This document shows, piece by piece, positions 44,485 to 55,837 of a DNA stretch of 64,000 bases. This DNA comes from Canna indica (taxonomy: Eukaryota; Streptophyta; Magnoliopsida; Zingiberales; Cannaceae): NCBI GenBank assembly GCA_034359265.1, contig CP136898.1:52007501-52071500 (forward strand). Reading direction: 5' to 3'. The notes below the pieces were generated by a model. That model saw nothing but the letters and a program-made list of their open reading frames with translations, searched no databases and was not told the DNA's origin. The position numbers were made by a program, and so were the translations under genes. The first letter of the stretch is position 1. Each line of letters starts with the position of its first letter.

Positions 44485-45870
44485 TTAAGGACTCACCAAA
44501 TCCTCAAACAATGAAGGATAACGCTCCCTCATATCTCGCTCCACCTCCCAGGTGGTCTCCAGGCTGGAATGGTGCTCCCATATGACCTTAACCAAGGGAA
44601 TCTCCTTGGACCTCAACTTTCTGATCTGACTGTCTAGCACCTCAACTGGCCGCTCCTCATAGGAGAGTGCTGAATCCACCTCCACCGCGGTAGGCTCAAT
44701 CACATGAGACTCATCCCGAATATACTTCTTTAGCATAGACACATGGAACACTAGATGTACTCGGTTCATACTTGGAAGTAAGGCCAACTCATAGGCCACA
44801 GCTCTCTTGCGCCTGAGAATAGGAAACAACCTAATGAACCTAGGGCTTAGCTTTCCTTTCTTACTAAATCTCACCACATCTTTCATAGGGGATACCTTGA
44901 GGAACACCATGTCCCCCTCAGCAAACTCTACCTCCCCGGCCTTTCCATCAGCATACATCTTCTGGCGACTCTGAACTCCTAACAACCTCTCTCTCATTAG
45001 CTTTACCTTTTATGCTGCCTCCTCCACCAGGTGAGGTCCCATCATAAGGGAATCTCCTGGCTCAAACCAACCTACAGGTGACCTGCATCTCCGCCCATAC
45101 AATGCCTCAAATAGGGCCATCCCGATGGTGCTGTGGAAGGTAAGTGCCTCTCCCAACTGCCCTCCGGATCTGGGACACATGCTCTCAGCATATCCTCCAG
45201 TGTCTGAATAGTTCGCTCTGACTAACCATCTGTTTGGGGATGAAATGCAGTACTGAACCGAACCTGAGTGCCCAACGCCTCCTGAAAAGATTGCCAGAAT
45301 TGAGCTGTAAACTAAGTACCCCGATCTGAGATGATCATAACAGAAACACCATGATAAGCGACGATCCGATCCAAGAACAACCTCGCACATTGCTCGGTTG
45401 AAAAGGTCGTCCTGACCGATATAAAATGAGAAGTCTTGGTTAGGCGATCCACCACTGCCCAGATAGAATCATTGCCCTTCCCAGACTTTGGCAATCCCAT
45501 TATAAAATCCATGGTTATCTTCTTCCATTTCCACTTTGAAACTTCTAGGTTCTAGAGCAACCCTGCCGGCTTCAAATGCTCAGCCTTTAGCCGCTGACAT
45601 ACCAGACACTTAGACACGAACTTGGCCACTTCTCTTTTCATGCCTTTCTACCAATAATTCTACCTTAGGTCACGGTACATCTTCGTGGCTCCCGGATGCA
45701 TAATGTAAGTGGACCGATGAGCCATCTCTAGCACCTGCCTGCGAACCTCGGCCATATCTAGCACCACTATCCTATCCTTAAACCTCAAAACACCCTCTGA
45801 TTCCACACTGAACCCATTATCGGCATCGCCTCTCCTGGCCAGATCCTTAGTGAGAGCACAGAAAGCATCC
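44485..45870 (-). pseudogene. pol: Tekay integrase and chromodomain
   Basis: Minus-strand frames give the zinc-binding region ('HPGATKMYRDL' and 'CLVCQRLKAEH') and the core with first Asp in 'ITMDFIMGLP' (about 45515), second Asp in 'IISDRGT', and Glu in '[16 protein letters not shown]' after a Gln-to-TAG change. '[20 protein letters not shown]' follows. The C-terminal frame 44997-44485 (170 residues) holds 'QSRQKMYADGKAGEVEFAEG' and 'GKLSPRFI', then the chromodomain ('YEERPVEVLD', 'RKLRSKEIPLVKVIWEHHS', 'ATWE-like ETTWEVERDM'). Chromodomains of this type are thought to direct insertion to certain chromatin. Trp-to-TAG stops lie in the zinc region and a frameshift lies near 45170. Confidence 0.9.
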
Positions 45871-45875
45871 TCCTC

Positions 45876-46391
45876 CTACGCTGCCCGCAGTATGTCAACC
45901 AATGTGGACTGTACCCTTAGGTGAGCCACCAACGCACCAGAAGTTGATACTGACAAGACTACCCCACCATCCAAATACATGGCCAAATCCCGAGCCAACG
46001 TCCTTCTCCTGACCGCCAAATGCGCTAGACTGCCCAGGGACTTTCTGCTCAAAGCATCGGCTACCACATTAGCCTTCCCTGGATGGTACATGATCGTGCA
46101 GTCATAATCCTTCAACAACTCAAGCCATCTTCTCTGCCTCAGGTTCAACTCCTTCTGGGTGAGCAAATACTGGAGGCTCTTATGATTAGTATATATCTCA
46201 CAAGCCTCACCATAAAGGTAGTGACGCCACAGCTTCAAGGCGAACAACACTGCTGCTAGCTCAAGATCATAAGTCGAATAATTCTTCTCGTGAACCTTCA
46301 ACTGCCGAGAGGCTTAAGCTATCACCCTGCCATTTTGCATCAACACACAACCCAAGCCAACCCGGGAAGCATCACAATAAACAACAAATCC
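45876..46391 (-). pseudogene. pol: Tekay RNase H
   Basis: Includes 'FVVYCDASRVGLGCVLMQNG' (catalytic Asp) just after a stop at about 46390. After another stop comes '[20 protein letters not shown]' (Glu), then '[20 protein letters not shown]' (the usual Asp before His is Asn here) and '[18 protein letters not shown]'. The frame 46301-45876 is open for 141 residues. The change of the normally invariant Asp to Asn in 'YTDHKSL' is a G-to-A transition and would by itself harm catalysis. Confidence 0.88.
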
Positions 46392-47230
46392 TCATGAGCC
46401 CGAGGGTACTGCTAGAACTGGTGCCGACGTCAAGCGGTCCTTGAGCTTCAGAAAGCTCTCCTCACACCTACTGTCCCTTTCGAACTTGACCTTCTTCTGA
46501 GTCAGGCGGGTCAATGGCGCTGCAATCCTGGAGAAATTCTCCACAAACTCCTTGTAATAACCTACCAACCCCAGAAAACTACTAATCTCTGAGACATTAG
46601 TCGGTCTCTTCCAATTCTGTACTGCTTCTATCTTTGCAGGGTCCACTTTTATTCCTTCCTTGGACACCACATGGCCAAGAAACCCCACACTCTCCAACGA
46701 GAACTTGTACTTAGAGAATTTGGCGTACAATCTGTGCTCCCTGAGAGTTTCCAGAACTACCCTCAAGTGCTCAGCATGCTCCTCCTTGCTCCTGGAATAA
46801 ATCAAGATATCATCAATGAACACAATTACGAATTTATCCAAGTATTCTTTGAACACTCAGTTCATCAGGTCCATAAATGTTGCAGGTGCATTAGTCAGCC
46901 CGAAGGACATCACCAGGAACTCCAAGTGCCCATACCTCGACCTGGAAGAAGTTTTAGGGACGTCACTATCCCGGATCCTCAACTGATGATACCCTGACCG
47001 CAGGTCAATCTTAGAGAACCACTGAGCTCCTTGAAGCTGATCAAATAAGTCATCAATCCTGGGCAGCGGGTACCGATTCTTCACCGTTACCTTATTAAGC
47101 TGCCGATAATCAATTCTCATCCGCATGGACCCATCTTTCTTTTTCACAAAGAGCACTGGAGCACCCTAAGGCGAAACACTTGGGCGAATAAAACCCAACT
47201 CAAGTAGCTCTTGCAACTGGGACTTCAACT
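46392..47230 (-). pseudogene. pol: Tekay reverse transcriptase
   Basis: Two frames separated by one TGA (46854-46856) carry the RT. The first (47156-46857) has '[18 protein letters not shown]', '[17 protein letters not shown]', '[15 protein letters not shown]' and '[16 protein letters not shown]'. The second (46853-46392) has the catalytic 'FIDDILIYS' (about 46810) and '[19 protein letters not shown]', then '[16 protein letters not shown]'. The stop replaces an Arg codon (CGA to TGA) and is the only break in about 250 residues, so this domain is quite well kept. Confidence 0.92.
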
Positions 47231-47406
47231 CCCTCAACTCAGCTGGTGCCGTCCGATACGGCGGAATGGAGATCGGCTTCACCCCAGGCTACAAATCAAT
47301 GCAGAACTCAATCTCCCTCTCTGGAGGCCACCCTGGCAACTCCTCCAAAAACACATCAGGGAACCCACACACCATGAGCGTCCCCCCAATGTCCCTAGCA
47401 ACCACC

Positions 47407-47958
47407 CTAAAGTAGCTTCCGAGCCTTAAGAGTTGAAATCTCCATCAACGCCTCTCCCCTTCCCTCACCTTGGAAGGTAAACTGGGGCAACCCGGGCTTA
47501 CTGAAGGTCACAGTCTTAGACCTGCAATGCGCTGAGGCAAAATGGTCCGCCAACCAGTCCATGCCCAAAATTACATCAAGCTCCAGCATCGGCAAGAGTG
47601 TTAAGTCAACTATCAACACATGCACACAAATGACAACCTCGCAACCCTGAAAGACTATCTCTGCCATCACCGAAATGCCCGTAGGCGTAGACCCCACAAG
47701 AGGTAACTCAAGCACAGAAGGTACCCCTGACAACTTAGCAACAAACACAGTAGACACAAAAGAGTGCGTAGCACCTGGATCGAAGAAGACATATGCAATG
47801 ACAGACCCAACAACAATATTACCTGACAGCACTACTCTGGACGCCTCATCGCCCTCTTGGTTCATAGCAAACATCAGTGCAGCGGGCCTCTCTGAACCAC
47901 CAGCTCGCTGGCCTCCTCCCTGAGTCTGACCACCCTGAGCTATGGAACCCACTAACAT
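47407..47958 (-). pseudogene. pol: Tekay retropepsin-type protease
   Basis: A 183-residue frame. The active-site loop reads 'YVFFDPGATHSFVS' (about residues 54-67), where Asp-Thr/Ser-Gly is expected in retropepsins. The downstream 'VILGMDWLADHFA' is the ILGMDWL motif of gypsy proteases. The N-terminal 40 residues (Gly/Gln-rich) are the gag-protease linker. The Pro in place of Ser/Thr beside the catalytic Asp may be a mutation or a lineage variant. Confidence 0.85.
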
Positions 47959-47959
47959 C

Positions 47960-48870
47960 GGTGCCTTTTCTCTAGTCTAATCAGGCTGCTGACTGCCCTT
48001 GCTAGGACAATCCTTTTTGTAATACTCAGTTTGCCCACAGCTGAAACATACCTCCGAACGTCTCCAGCAAGCCCCCAGTGCCTCCTGTGACATAGGTTAC
48101 ATTGCTGCAGCCCAGATCTCCGCTGCAAACCTTTGAGTGAACCCATTTGGCCTTTGGAATTGTTATGACCTCCACCTTGCGGTGGATCTGCTATCTTGAA
48201 TGTCCCCTCTAAGTGAGCTGGCCAACCCCCCGAAGACTGAGGCCGAAACTTTTTCTTATGGGGACCATCATGCTTGCCTGTCGGTACCAACGCCTCCTTT
48301 CAGAGCGCCTCATCAACAACCTGAGCAAAGGAAGTGTCCTCGGTGTAATGGATTAGTATGGCGATTTGCGGCCTCAACCCCTCAACAAACCTCTTGACCC
48401 TGGCGGTCTTTGTGGCTATCAAGGTGGGATGGTACTTCGAGAGTCGAGTGAACTCCATCTCATAATCTGTCATCGACATACTACCCGTCTGACGCAGTAG
48501 CTCGAACTCCTTCGCCCGCCTGTCTCGGATGCTCATCGGCAGGTACTTCTCCACCATAGCAGCTCTAAACTCCTCCCAGGTAGGGGGTGGTGCATCTGCT
48601 GCTCTGCGGTCCCTCTAGGTGTGAAGCCAATCCTTGGCTGGACCTCTCAGCTGTAGCTCGACCAATCGAGCGATCGTCTCAGAAGAACAACCAAGCTCCC
48701 AGCACAGCTCATAGCAATCTCCCAAGAAACTGGTGACCTCCAACTGCTGATCTGTCCCTGTATACTCCGGTGGCTTGAATGCAACAAAATCTGCATATGA
48801 AGGTGCTCTGGGGGCTCTGACCACCGGTGCTACTGGCTAGACCACCTCTGGTGCTGTGGGTACTGGTTAT
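47960..48870 (-). pseudogene. gag: Tekay gag with zinc knuckles
   Basis: Minus-strand frames 48824-48615 ('FKPPEYTGTDQQLEVTSFLG', 'ARLVELQLRGPAKDWLHT') and, after a stop, 48557-48300 ('FRAAMVEKYLPMSIRDRRAK', 'EFELLRQTGSMSMTDYEMEF') give the retrotransposon gag domain. A TGA replaces an Arg codon at 48300-48302. Downstream are a Lys/Gly-rich stretch and two zinc-knuckle regions (about 48120-48000, one readable as CFSCGQTEYYKKDC) in shifted frames. The N-terminus is cut at about 48870-48880, where LTR-B begins with no leader between. Confidence 0.85.
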
Positions 48871-48879
48871 TAATAGAAA

Positions 48880-51640
48880 GAACCTAGTTCGGGGTCACGT
48901 GATCGGTCGGGTATAAGTGCCTATACCCCACAGCCCAGCCCATGCACATGCCAACTCATAAAAATAGCGGAATAAATAATAGCTTTTATTAATAAAAAGA
49001 ACCAAAACATATTTTTATTTCAAAACATCAACATTTTTAATAAATAGATCAAGTGCGGAAACAAATAAATAGAAGAGCAACAGTTCTTTAACAAATAAAA
49101 GTCTGAATAAAACATGAATGTCCCCACGGGACTACAACTCCAAATACCAAAACAAAAGTGCATGATAAACTACTACATACTCGACTACGACCCTAACTAG
49201 GACTGCTATGAGATCATGTGGCTCCTCTGCCCTCTAGCTGTGCCAAGTGCTCCAGCCCACCTCACCGGTCAGGCTCTGCAAAATAAAACAATGACAATGG
49301 GTAAGTTCAAAGAACTCAGTGAGCGGTTCTACCAACACTCACAAAAACAAACATCACAGATAAGATGCATAAGGTAAAACTCCTGACTCAAGCAGGAAAA
49401 GGTCACAAGGGAGTGACCAGCCTGCCATTCTGTCACCACCTGCCCGAAGGCAGCCAACACCTAAATGGTGAAGAACAATAGGCCTAAGCCTACCATGCCC
49501 TAAGGCATTAATACATACTAGGATAATCAGGAAGACCCTCCGAACTTATCCTAGTATAAAGAAACTCGGGAGCAATCAGGAAAGGCCCTCCGAACTTGCT
49601 CTACGAGACGCGTAGAGACAATCGGGATTCACCCATCCAAACTTTCTCCTTTAAGATATCATAGGAGTAATCGGGTAGGCCTTTCGAGCTTACTCCTTAA
49701 AGATATCACAGGAATAATCGGGAAAGGCCCTCTGAACTTATTCCTTAAAACCACATCGGAGATAATCAGGTAGGCCATCCGAACTTATCCCACGAGGCCA
49801 AACCAGAACAATCGGGAAAGGCCCTCCGAACTTGTTCCACAGGTTGGGAATTTGCCATCCAATCTCCCCGGCCTAGCCCGCAATCCGGCTCCTTAACGGG
49901 CCTCTCTGCCATTCATAAAGATATGGTGTACTATGACCTAAGTCAAGTCTTTCCTATGGTGTCTCATGGGTGTTCCTATTGGAAAATGTCTCAACACTCC
50001 AATACCCGACCCCAACTCTTAGACCCGTAATGTCATAAACCCGTGTAGTTTTATTTCATGCATAAACTTCACATGTTGGTTCATAATACATTATGCTGAC
50101 CCTTTTGCCCAATTTTAATTATACAATTAAAATTTAGTTCATCACAATTAGGGTTTTGTTTTAGCTTACTGTTCTACCCGAAACTGATGTATCTAATCAA
50201 AATTTGGTCTCCAGAGTCTGTCGTATATTTGCAAACTATTTTTTCTGGTCGAAACGATAGGTTACATGACTATATTCAAATAATTACAATCACCATAGCA
50301 AGCATTACAAAAATAGCACAGATTCATCATCTCAGCATGAGATTCCAGCAACATTGAATTTTCAGCATATCATGAAAATAAATCTAAAAATTCATAGAAA
50401 TTAAATCCTTAATTCACCAACATATCAGAATTATAACATTTAGATAATTCTCACAAAAACCATATTTTAAACAAGATTATAAAGCACTTCCATCATCTTT
50501 AATCAAGAACAAACTTTAAGATCAAGCATCTAAATCAAGAAACCATCTTGCAAAAACCTTCATGGCATCAACATCAAGATCCTAACTTTCACAAAACATG
50601 ATTTTCTCCAAAAATCATAGATTAAATACTAAGCATGCTTGAAAATATATGAACTCATTTTAATCATCAATTTGTGACATAAACTACAAGATAATTAAGA
50701 TCTTTCACTTAGGCATTTCATCGAACACCTTGAGGGCACCCTTCCTCCACCCTTGGCCGAGCCCCCCTAGGGCCATCCTAGGGATGCTGAACCCCATAAG
50801 GAAGGGTTTATGGTATCCTCAAATATGGCACACAAAAAGAACGGCGAGAATCTGAGAGACCATCGAAAACAAAACAAGAACAGCAAGCCTCCAAGAATGA
50901 CTTCAAGAAACTCGAAGAAATCCTGAAAGGAGGGTAAAACCACTCACCTAAATAGGAAAGATAATGAAGAAGAAATCCCGGACGATGGCCCTCGAATCCA
51001 GCTTCAAAAGATGGCGGCTCGATTCAAGAAGGGGGAAGAGAGGGGCGGTGGCTCACTCCAAGCCGTCGGCTTGGAGAGAGGGAGAGAGGAAGAGAGAGGG
51101 GCTGGCTCCTCTCGGCTCGGCTCCAAAGGAGAGGAAGAAGGAGAGGAAGGAGATGGGGGAAAGCCTTGGGCGGCTCGGCTCTTGATGGCGGCAGCTCCAC
51201 GGGGAGAGAGGAGAGGGGCGGCTGGCGGCTTGGCTGTCGGCTGTCTCCTCTTCTCAATAACTTGTGTGGCTTCAAATAGGGAGCCACAAGCCAAGGGGAG
51301 TGGGTTTTATAGTCCCTCCTCAACCGTAACCCCTCTAAACTCTTTATCCAATCCGCATTCGCCTCAGGCCAAACCCGAACCCGCTAACTTAAATTAACTT
51401 AATTAATCCTATTCTCCACATAACCATCCAATACATGCACGCCCATCATGCATACACAATATAAAATTTAAATGAATTAATCTACACAAGCAAAATCGCA
51501 TAACCCATATTCTTACTTACCCGAGTTCGCAACTCACACCGAACCATGAGTCGACTCGGCTCGACCTCGGACTAGTCCGCTAGACTGGCAAGCATAAACC
51601 ATAAGAGGAAAAATAAAATTAAGATATCTAGGATATTAAA
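48880..51640 (-). repeat. Tekay LTR-B (5' LTR)
   Basis: Collinear with LTR-A from ggtcacgtgatcgg onward, with many single-base differences and small indels, e.g. about 45 extra bases around 51455-51510. Its outer terminus reads aaa instead of tgt on the coding strand (51638-51640), and its inner end lacks the last bases of ggggcgtgaca. The substitutions suggest substantial time since insertion. Confidence 0.88.
49521..49838 (-). repeat. Array of seven covarying hairpins in LTR-B
   Basis: Same seven-unit array as in LTR-A, with independent substitutions. Examples: unit 2 is ggagcaa/ttgctct, unit 4 ggagtaa/ttactcc, unit 5 ggaataa/ttattcc, unit 6 agataa/ttatcc, unit 7 gaacaa/ttgttcc. In unit 2 LTR-A has ggagtaa with the same right arm, so LTR-B shows the paired form. 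Confidence 0.85.
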
Positions 51641-52799
51641 GTTGGACGGTGCCATCCGCTGCCACCCGCGTGTAACAATAGAAAACAAATACATTAGTAT
51701 CATTTACATAATATATAATTTAATTAAAAGTAAGAAAATTATACATACCATATGATGCTCATGCACCACAAAAGACACGGAGCCACCAGTGTGGCGTGCC
51801 CTCGTGCCGTCCCCCAGGACATGCGATTTCTCGACGTAGCCCGGGAGACCTCTTGCCACTCAGGCGTGGCCCACCGCTCAACGAGCTAGTCGCACATAGG
51901 TCTAGGAATCCACTTGGGGCCATGCCCCCAAGTCTCCCAAATGTGTGTGGCTCCCAACTATCTCATCACGATTTTACGGGCCTGCTGAAGGAGCCCGTTG
52001 TAGCGAGCGCGGGCAACGCGCTCCCATGCACTCTCTACAAAAGTGGTCTGGTCCTCCGACCTTATCTAATGAGACTGCAAAAAAAATAAATTTATTATTA
52101 CCGATCAATATTTAACATCAATATTAATTTAATAAATATACGTACCGAGAACTCTCGCCACAACAAATCCATATGCTCACGGGGCATGTGAGACCATGTA
52201 GTCCACTCCCCGTGCATAAATCGTCGGATCATCCCCACTATCGTGCGTGGGACGTCCTCCTACTCAAACCTGCACGAAATATATATAGTATAATTATATA
52301 TTGTGATCTATCGAATTATAAATAAATTATAAGGAATAATTAATGCATATACTTACCTTCTTCCACGAACACTAACTAGTTTGTGCGGCTCTCCCTCGGG
52401 TGGCGAAGGGAGAATTCTATTAGGTCCTCATGGCCTACGTCTCGATGTCGTTGGACTTGGATCGGCTGAAGGGATGGTGGCCGGTGGGGGAATGGTGAAT
52501 GGATCAGCTGGGGGGATGGTAGGCGGATCAGGTGGGGGGATGGTGGCTGGAGATAGGGGGATGGTGGACGAAGGTGGGGGGATAGTAGGTGTCGGTGAAG
52601 GGTCAACGGTGGCTAAAGGTTGGGGGATGGTGTGTGTAGGCTAAGGGATGGTGGATACATGGTGGCAAGTGGTAATCGTCGGGGGGTCTTGCGAGGAATG
52701 CCTCATCGGGCACGCACTTCTCGAACCATAGATATCAAATATGAATATAATTAGATTATATATAATAGATTAATAGATAGATTTAATAATTGAAGATAT

Positions 52800-53441
52800 A
52801 CTTCACATTTATAATTATTCATCATCGTCATTATCATCATCCGTGTAATACTATTCTTCTTGTTCTTTCGTATCCGAATCTTCAAATGCTTTTTCTTCTC
52901 CCTCATCATTATGTCCTTCCTCAACTTCATTATCATCGTCATCAATATATTCTACTTCTAATTGAACTAACTCTGTGTCATCCTCCTCAAGTATTGGACT
53001 AACTCGCTCCACTTCAGAAGGATCTTCTGTCATTTATCGTCTCATTCTCTCCAGCTACCGGGTCAATTTTTCCTCTGGCTTTAGTCTTACAGACTACACG
53101 CAAATCTGTCCTATCTTTCTTTTGAGACAAATATTGCAAATAATATTCTTGTTCAGCTTGAGACGCCAATATAAATGGCTCATTTGAAGCCAATTTCGAT
53201 TTATAATTGACCTCGACAAGTTTATACTTTGGATGAACTCTCATGCTCCTATCGCTTGTATTGAACCAATGACATTTAAAAAGGGCAACTGATTTCCATC
53301 CAAAAAATTGCAATTCTATGACTTCTTCCAACAGTCCATAAAAGTCAACATCACATTCAGCATACGTTGTCCCTTTGACGCAGACCCCGACATTCGTAGT
53401 CTTCTTTGTAGATGAATATTCAAGTGTGTGAAATTTATATA
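52800..53441 (-). pseudogene. CACTA-2 TnpD C-terminal part (DUF4216)
   Basis: Minus-strand translation from 53441 gives 'KFHTLEYS', 'TNVGVCVKGTTYAECDVDFY' and 'LEEVIELQFFGWKSVALFKC', then 'VHPKYKLVEVNYKSKLASNE' and 'PFILASQAEQEYYLQYLSQK', the DUF4216 domain found at the end of plant CACTA TnpD proteins. A frameshift at about 53030 precedes an acidic tail (Asp/Glu-rich, 52851-53033). Everything N-terminal, including the DDE domain, is missing because the copy is cut at 53442. Confidence 0.85.
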
Positions 53442-53720
53442 TGTTGGTGAAATGGCCACACTAGAGGGGGGGGGGGGTGAATAGTGTGTTAACTAAACTT
53501 GTCGCCTAAATTATGTTTTAAATATTTTCTTGAACTACTTAGGAAAATTGCAATTTATCGACTAAATACGAAAATAAGTAATAAAGATAAGCAATGCGAT
53601 ACACAAAGAAAATAATGCTAACACAATTATTTATAGAGGTTCGTCCCCAATGCCTACTCCATTACTTAGGAACCCCGCTTAGGATTTCCAAACTAGCTTT
53701 ACTAGATTATATTGCTTTCC
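53442..53720 (-). mobile_element. Copia LTR end fragment, minus strand
   Basis: tgttggtgaaatggccacac then ctagag, a G run, and tgaatagtgtgttaa are the reverse-complement end of a copia LTR like 11177-12411. The 'cctactccattacttagg' and 'gcttaggatttccaaactag' blocks follow. It breaks off at about 53720 in Mutator-like sequence. It marks the right break of CACTA-2. Confidence 0.7.
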
Positions 53721-54171
53721 AAACTAGTTTCATTTTTTACCCAAAAAAAACACGAACTTTGGACATTTTCCCATTTCTAGCATAAACTTTTTTCGTTAGC
53801 AAGAAAATACACGAACTTTGATTCCGTCACCCCGTTTAGCAAGCACCATCTTTTTTGATGGTTTTTGCTGACATGGCTGTTAACGGCGATGACGTGGCAA
53901 GTTACTTTGCCAATGTGGCATATAATTTCAACGGACGAGTAAAGGGTAACATAAAATTATAAAATCACCCACCCCCGATGCTAATGTTTTTTGAAACGGG
54001 GAGGGGCAAAATGGTAATTTTCCCATCGTCTTCAAGTTGGGCGTGCTCGATGCCCTAATTCTTATTTTACCTGCTCGCCTGCTCGAACACTGCAAAGAGG
54101 GAGATTTTTGTCGCCTTTGTCGCCGGACTAGGGCACGCCTTCTGGAGTCTTTGTCGCTGGATTAGGGCACG

Positions 54172-54726
54172 AAGGGACGAGCGGTGGGTACCCGCGGGTA
54201 TTTACCCGTTTATGACGGGTATGGGGGGTAGTTTTCTACCCGCGGGTATTTCGCGGGTAATTTTTCATACCCGTTTATTAAATGGGGTGGGTACGGGTGT
54301 CATAGTACCCATACCCGCGAGTACCCGTTACCCGTGAGAATTAATAAATTACTATTTTACCCTCAATACATATACTAAAAAACCCTAAGTTCCTAACCTA
54401 ATTCAATAGTCAATACCCATTATCCACTACCTACCCATTGAAGTGTGTTTAATTGTTTATATTTGAAGTTGTTATCAAAATATTGTGTGTTTATTTGAAG
54501 AGAGTTTATATTTGAAATTCTTATCAAAATGTCAAAGTTTACATTTTTTAAAACTATCATGGGTACCCGTTAATACCCGTGGGTATCCGTTCCCCAGCGG
54601 GTAATTAAATGGGTACCCATTTTTAATACCCGCGGGGAATAAACGGGTAGCGGGTACCCGTTTATTTCGCGGGGTGGGTAGTGGGTAGGCACCCCCCGTA
54701 CCCGCCCTGCCCCGTTGACATCCCTA
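54172..54726. mobile_element. hAT-like non-autonomous element, gggtacccg-rich
   Basis: Left end aagggacgagcggtgggtac and the reverse complement of the right end, tagggatgtcaacggggcag, are imperfect inverted repeats of a common plant hAT type. Both subterminal parts are packed with gggtacccg, cgggtatt and acccgttt words. The middle is AT-rich without coding sequence. No clear 8-bp target duplication was found. Confidence 0.7.
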
Positions 54727-54950
54727 GAGGTGGGGACATTGAGAAGCTGTGGTCCCAAAAACAACAAGTATATTTTTGGTTTCTTTTGCATGTGCCATCT
54801 TTTTTTTTTAATCCATGTGTTGTGGTCCTAATATACATGTGAATCTATTTTTTTCATTGTTTTTTCACTATTTGCCATCTGCCGCATATTCATTTTCATG
54901 TAGGATGGAAAAATTTGAGATTGTAGTACATCATGGTGGTTAAATAATTT

Positions 54951-55837
54951 TTGAACCCCATGTACGCTATGTGGGGGGTGAACTGCTCTTAGTTAGAGAA
55001 GATGATATGATTTTAAAAATAGTTACATTGTTTGACATGAGACTCTTGGTAGAGACATTAGGTTACTCTTGAACTAAATTGTGGTACAAAGACCCTAAGA
55101 AGCCCTTATCTTCTAGACCGGTGGAGATAAAGATAGAAACTGAAGTTAAGGAGATGTGTAAATTGGCGATAAGTTGTGGGTCTATACACTTCTATTCAGA
55201 AGGAGTTAGAGACTATGCATTGAGGAAAAAGAAACGAGAACAAACTCTCAAAAATTAGAACCAAAATGAGAATTTGGAGCCTGATCATGAAGGAGCTGAC
55301 CAGGATGAGGCTCATGAACATACTAATTTTGATGGAGATGATGACACAAGTGATGAGGATGATGAGGAATATAGAATAGTGAAGAGAAATAAAAGAATAC
55401 AGAGTAATGATGAGCAAGGTACCAGTGGTGGAGGAGATGAGCACAAGGAAGTTGAGCAATGTATCAGTGGTGGAGGAGATCAGCACAGTAAAGATGAGCA
55501 AGGTACCAGTGGTGGAGGAGATCAGCACAGAGAAGCTGAGGGTGGGAACAATGATTTATCAAGTTCTGATGAATCATCATCAAGTGATACTTCAACTGAA
55601 TAAGTGAAGACACCTAATAGTAGTGATGATGAAGATATACAAAAATTAAGAAAACCGAAGTGTAAAGGATTTAGGGGCAAAGAATCTGAAGAATTTTGCC
55701 TTAACATGAGGTTTGAATCAGTAGGACAGTTCAGGCAAGCTGTTCAAGACTATGCTTTGAAGAATGGGAAGGCTATTAAGTTTACTAGGTCTGGTGAGAA
55801 AAATGTAGAGGCTAGGTGTAGTGCCAAATGCCCTTGA
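54951..55837 (+). pseudogene. MuDR-type transposase N-terminal fragment
   Basis: One frame with three in-frame stops. 54951-55255 is the PB1-like N-terminal domain ('HVRYVGGELLLVREDDMILK', 'FDMRLLVETLGYS', stop, 'TKLWYKDPKKP', 'FYSEGVRDYALRKKK'). After a TAG (55256-55258) comes an acidic linker with a 14-residue unit repeated three times (55412-55537). After a TAA (55601-55603), 55604-55837 gives the MuDR DNA-binding domain ('MRFESVGQFRQAVQDYALKN', 'GKAIKFTRSGEKNVEARCSA', 'KCP'). The zinc-finger and DDE core that should follow are missing. Confidence 0.85.

Larger units (their letters stand above)
41728..51640 (-). mobile_element. Tekay-lineage gypsy chromovirus, nearly full length
   Basis: Two LTRs of about 2.7 kb flank a gag-pol region on the minus strand. 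The target duplication gttgg is exact on both sides (41723-41727 and 51641-51645). On the coding strand the LTR runs tgtaatatcc...ggggcgtgaca, typical of Tekay/Del elements. Domain order is gag, zinc knuckle, protease, RT, RNase H, integrase, chromodomain, and the chromodomain is the class mark. The primer-binding site and the first bases between 5' LTR and gag are missing (break at about 48880), and the 5' LTR termini are altered. Numerous stops show it is dead. Confidence 0.93.
41315..52706 (-). pseudogene. CACTA-2 Transposase_24 gene, split by the Tekay insertion
   Basis: Minus-strand exons: 52357-52706 (starts MRHSSQDP; Pro-rich with repeated 'TIPPP' words; one TAG), 52146-52269 (124 nt, as in the other two CACTA copies), 51749-52074 (length no longer a multiple of three, so a small indel), then an exon whose parts are 51646-51658 and 41634-41727 ('VFERIHRRRHGAGDYVD'). 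The last exon, 41315 to about 41535, encodes 'RGGTPQGDFDPVAWVEAIGG' and 'LGPLGAPTPLVVGE', the counterpart of the CACTA-3 C-terminus. The gypsy element interrupts exon 4. A DNA-binding TnpA-like protein by family; inactive here. Confidence 0.8.
40691..53441 (-). mobile_element. CACTA-2: broken CACTA element split by a Tekay chromovirus
   Basis: Left end gactactagaattatcgctg is a CACTA terminus with its first base changed. Subterminal words follow to about 41065. On the minus strand are a Transposase_24 gene and, to its right, a DUF4216-type piece of TnpD, the same gene order as CACTA-3. A 9.9-kb gypsy element (41728-51640) sits in the fourth transposase exon. The right end is lost: at 53442 a copia LTR piece begins and the CACTA sequence was not found again. 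Confidence 0.8.
53721..55837 (+). mobile_element. Mutator-like element (MULE) fragment
   Basis: The left part (about 53735-53950) has the run of cacgaacttt / cataaactt words, tacccaaaaaaaacacgaac and gctgacatggc-type blocks that are common in MULE terminal inverted repeats. It leads, after a hAT-like insert (54172-54726), into a MuDR-type transposase N-terminus (54951-55837). The catalytic part and the right end are absent, cut at 55837 before copia LTR sequence. Confidence 0.65.

Noticed and set aside
52376..52644. Gly/Met/Val-rich plus-strand frame (GGMV words)
   Set aside because: Antisense of the Pro-rich, TIPPP-repeated first exon of the CACTA-2 gene.
55196..55528. Minus-strand hydrophobic frame resembling a membrane protein
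   Set aside because: Antisense of the acidic linker of the MuDR-type fragment.
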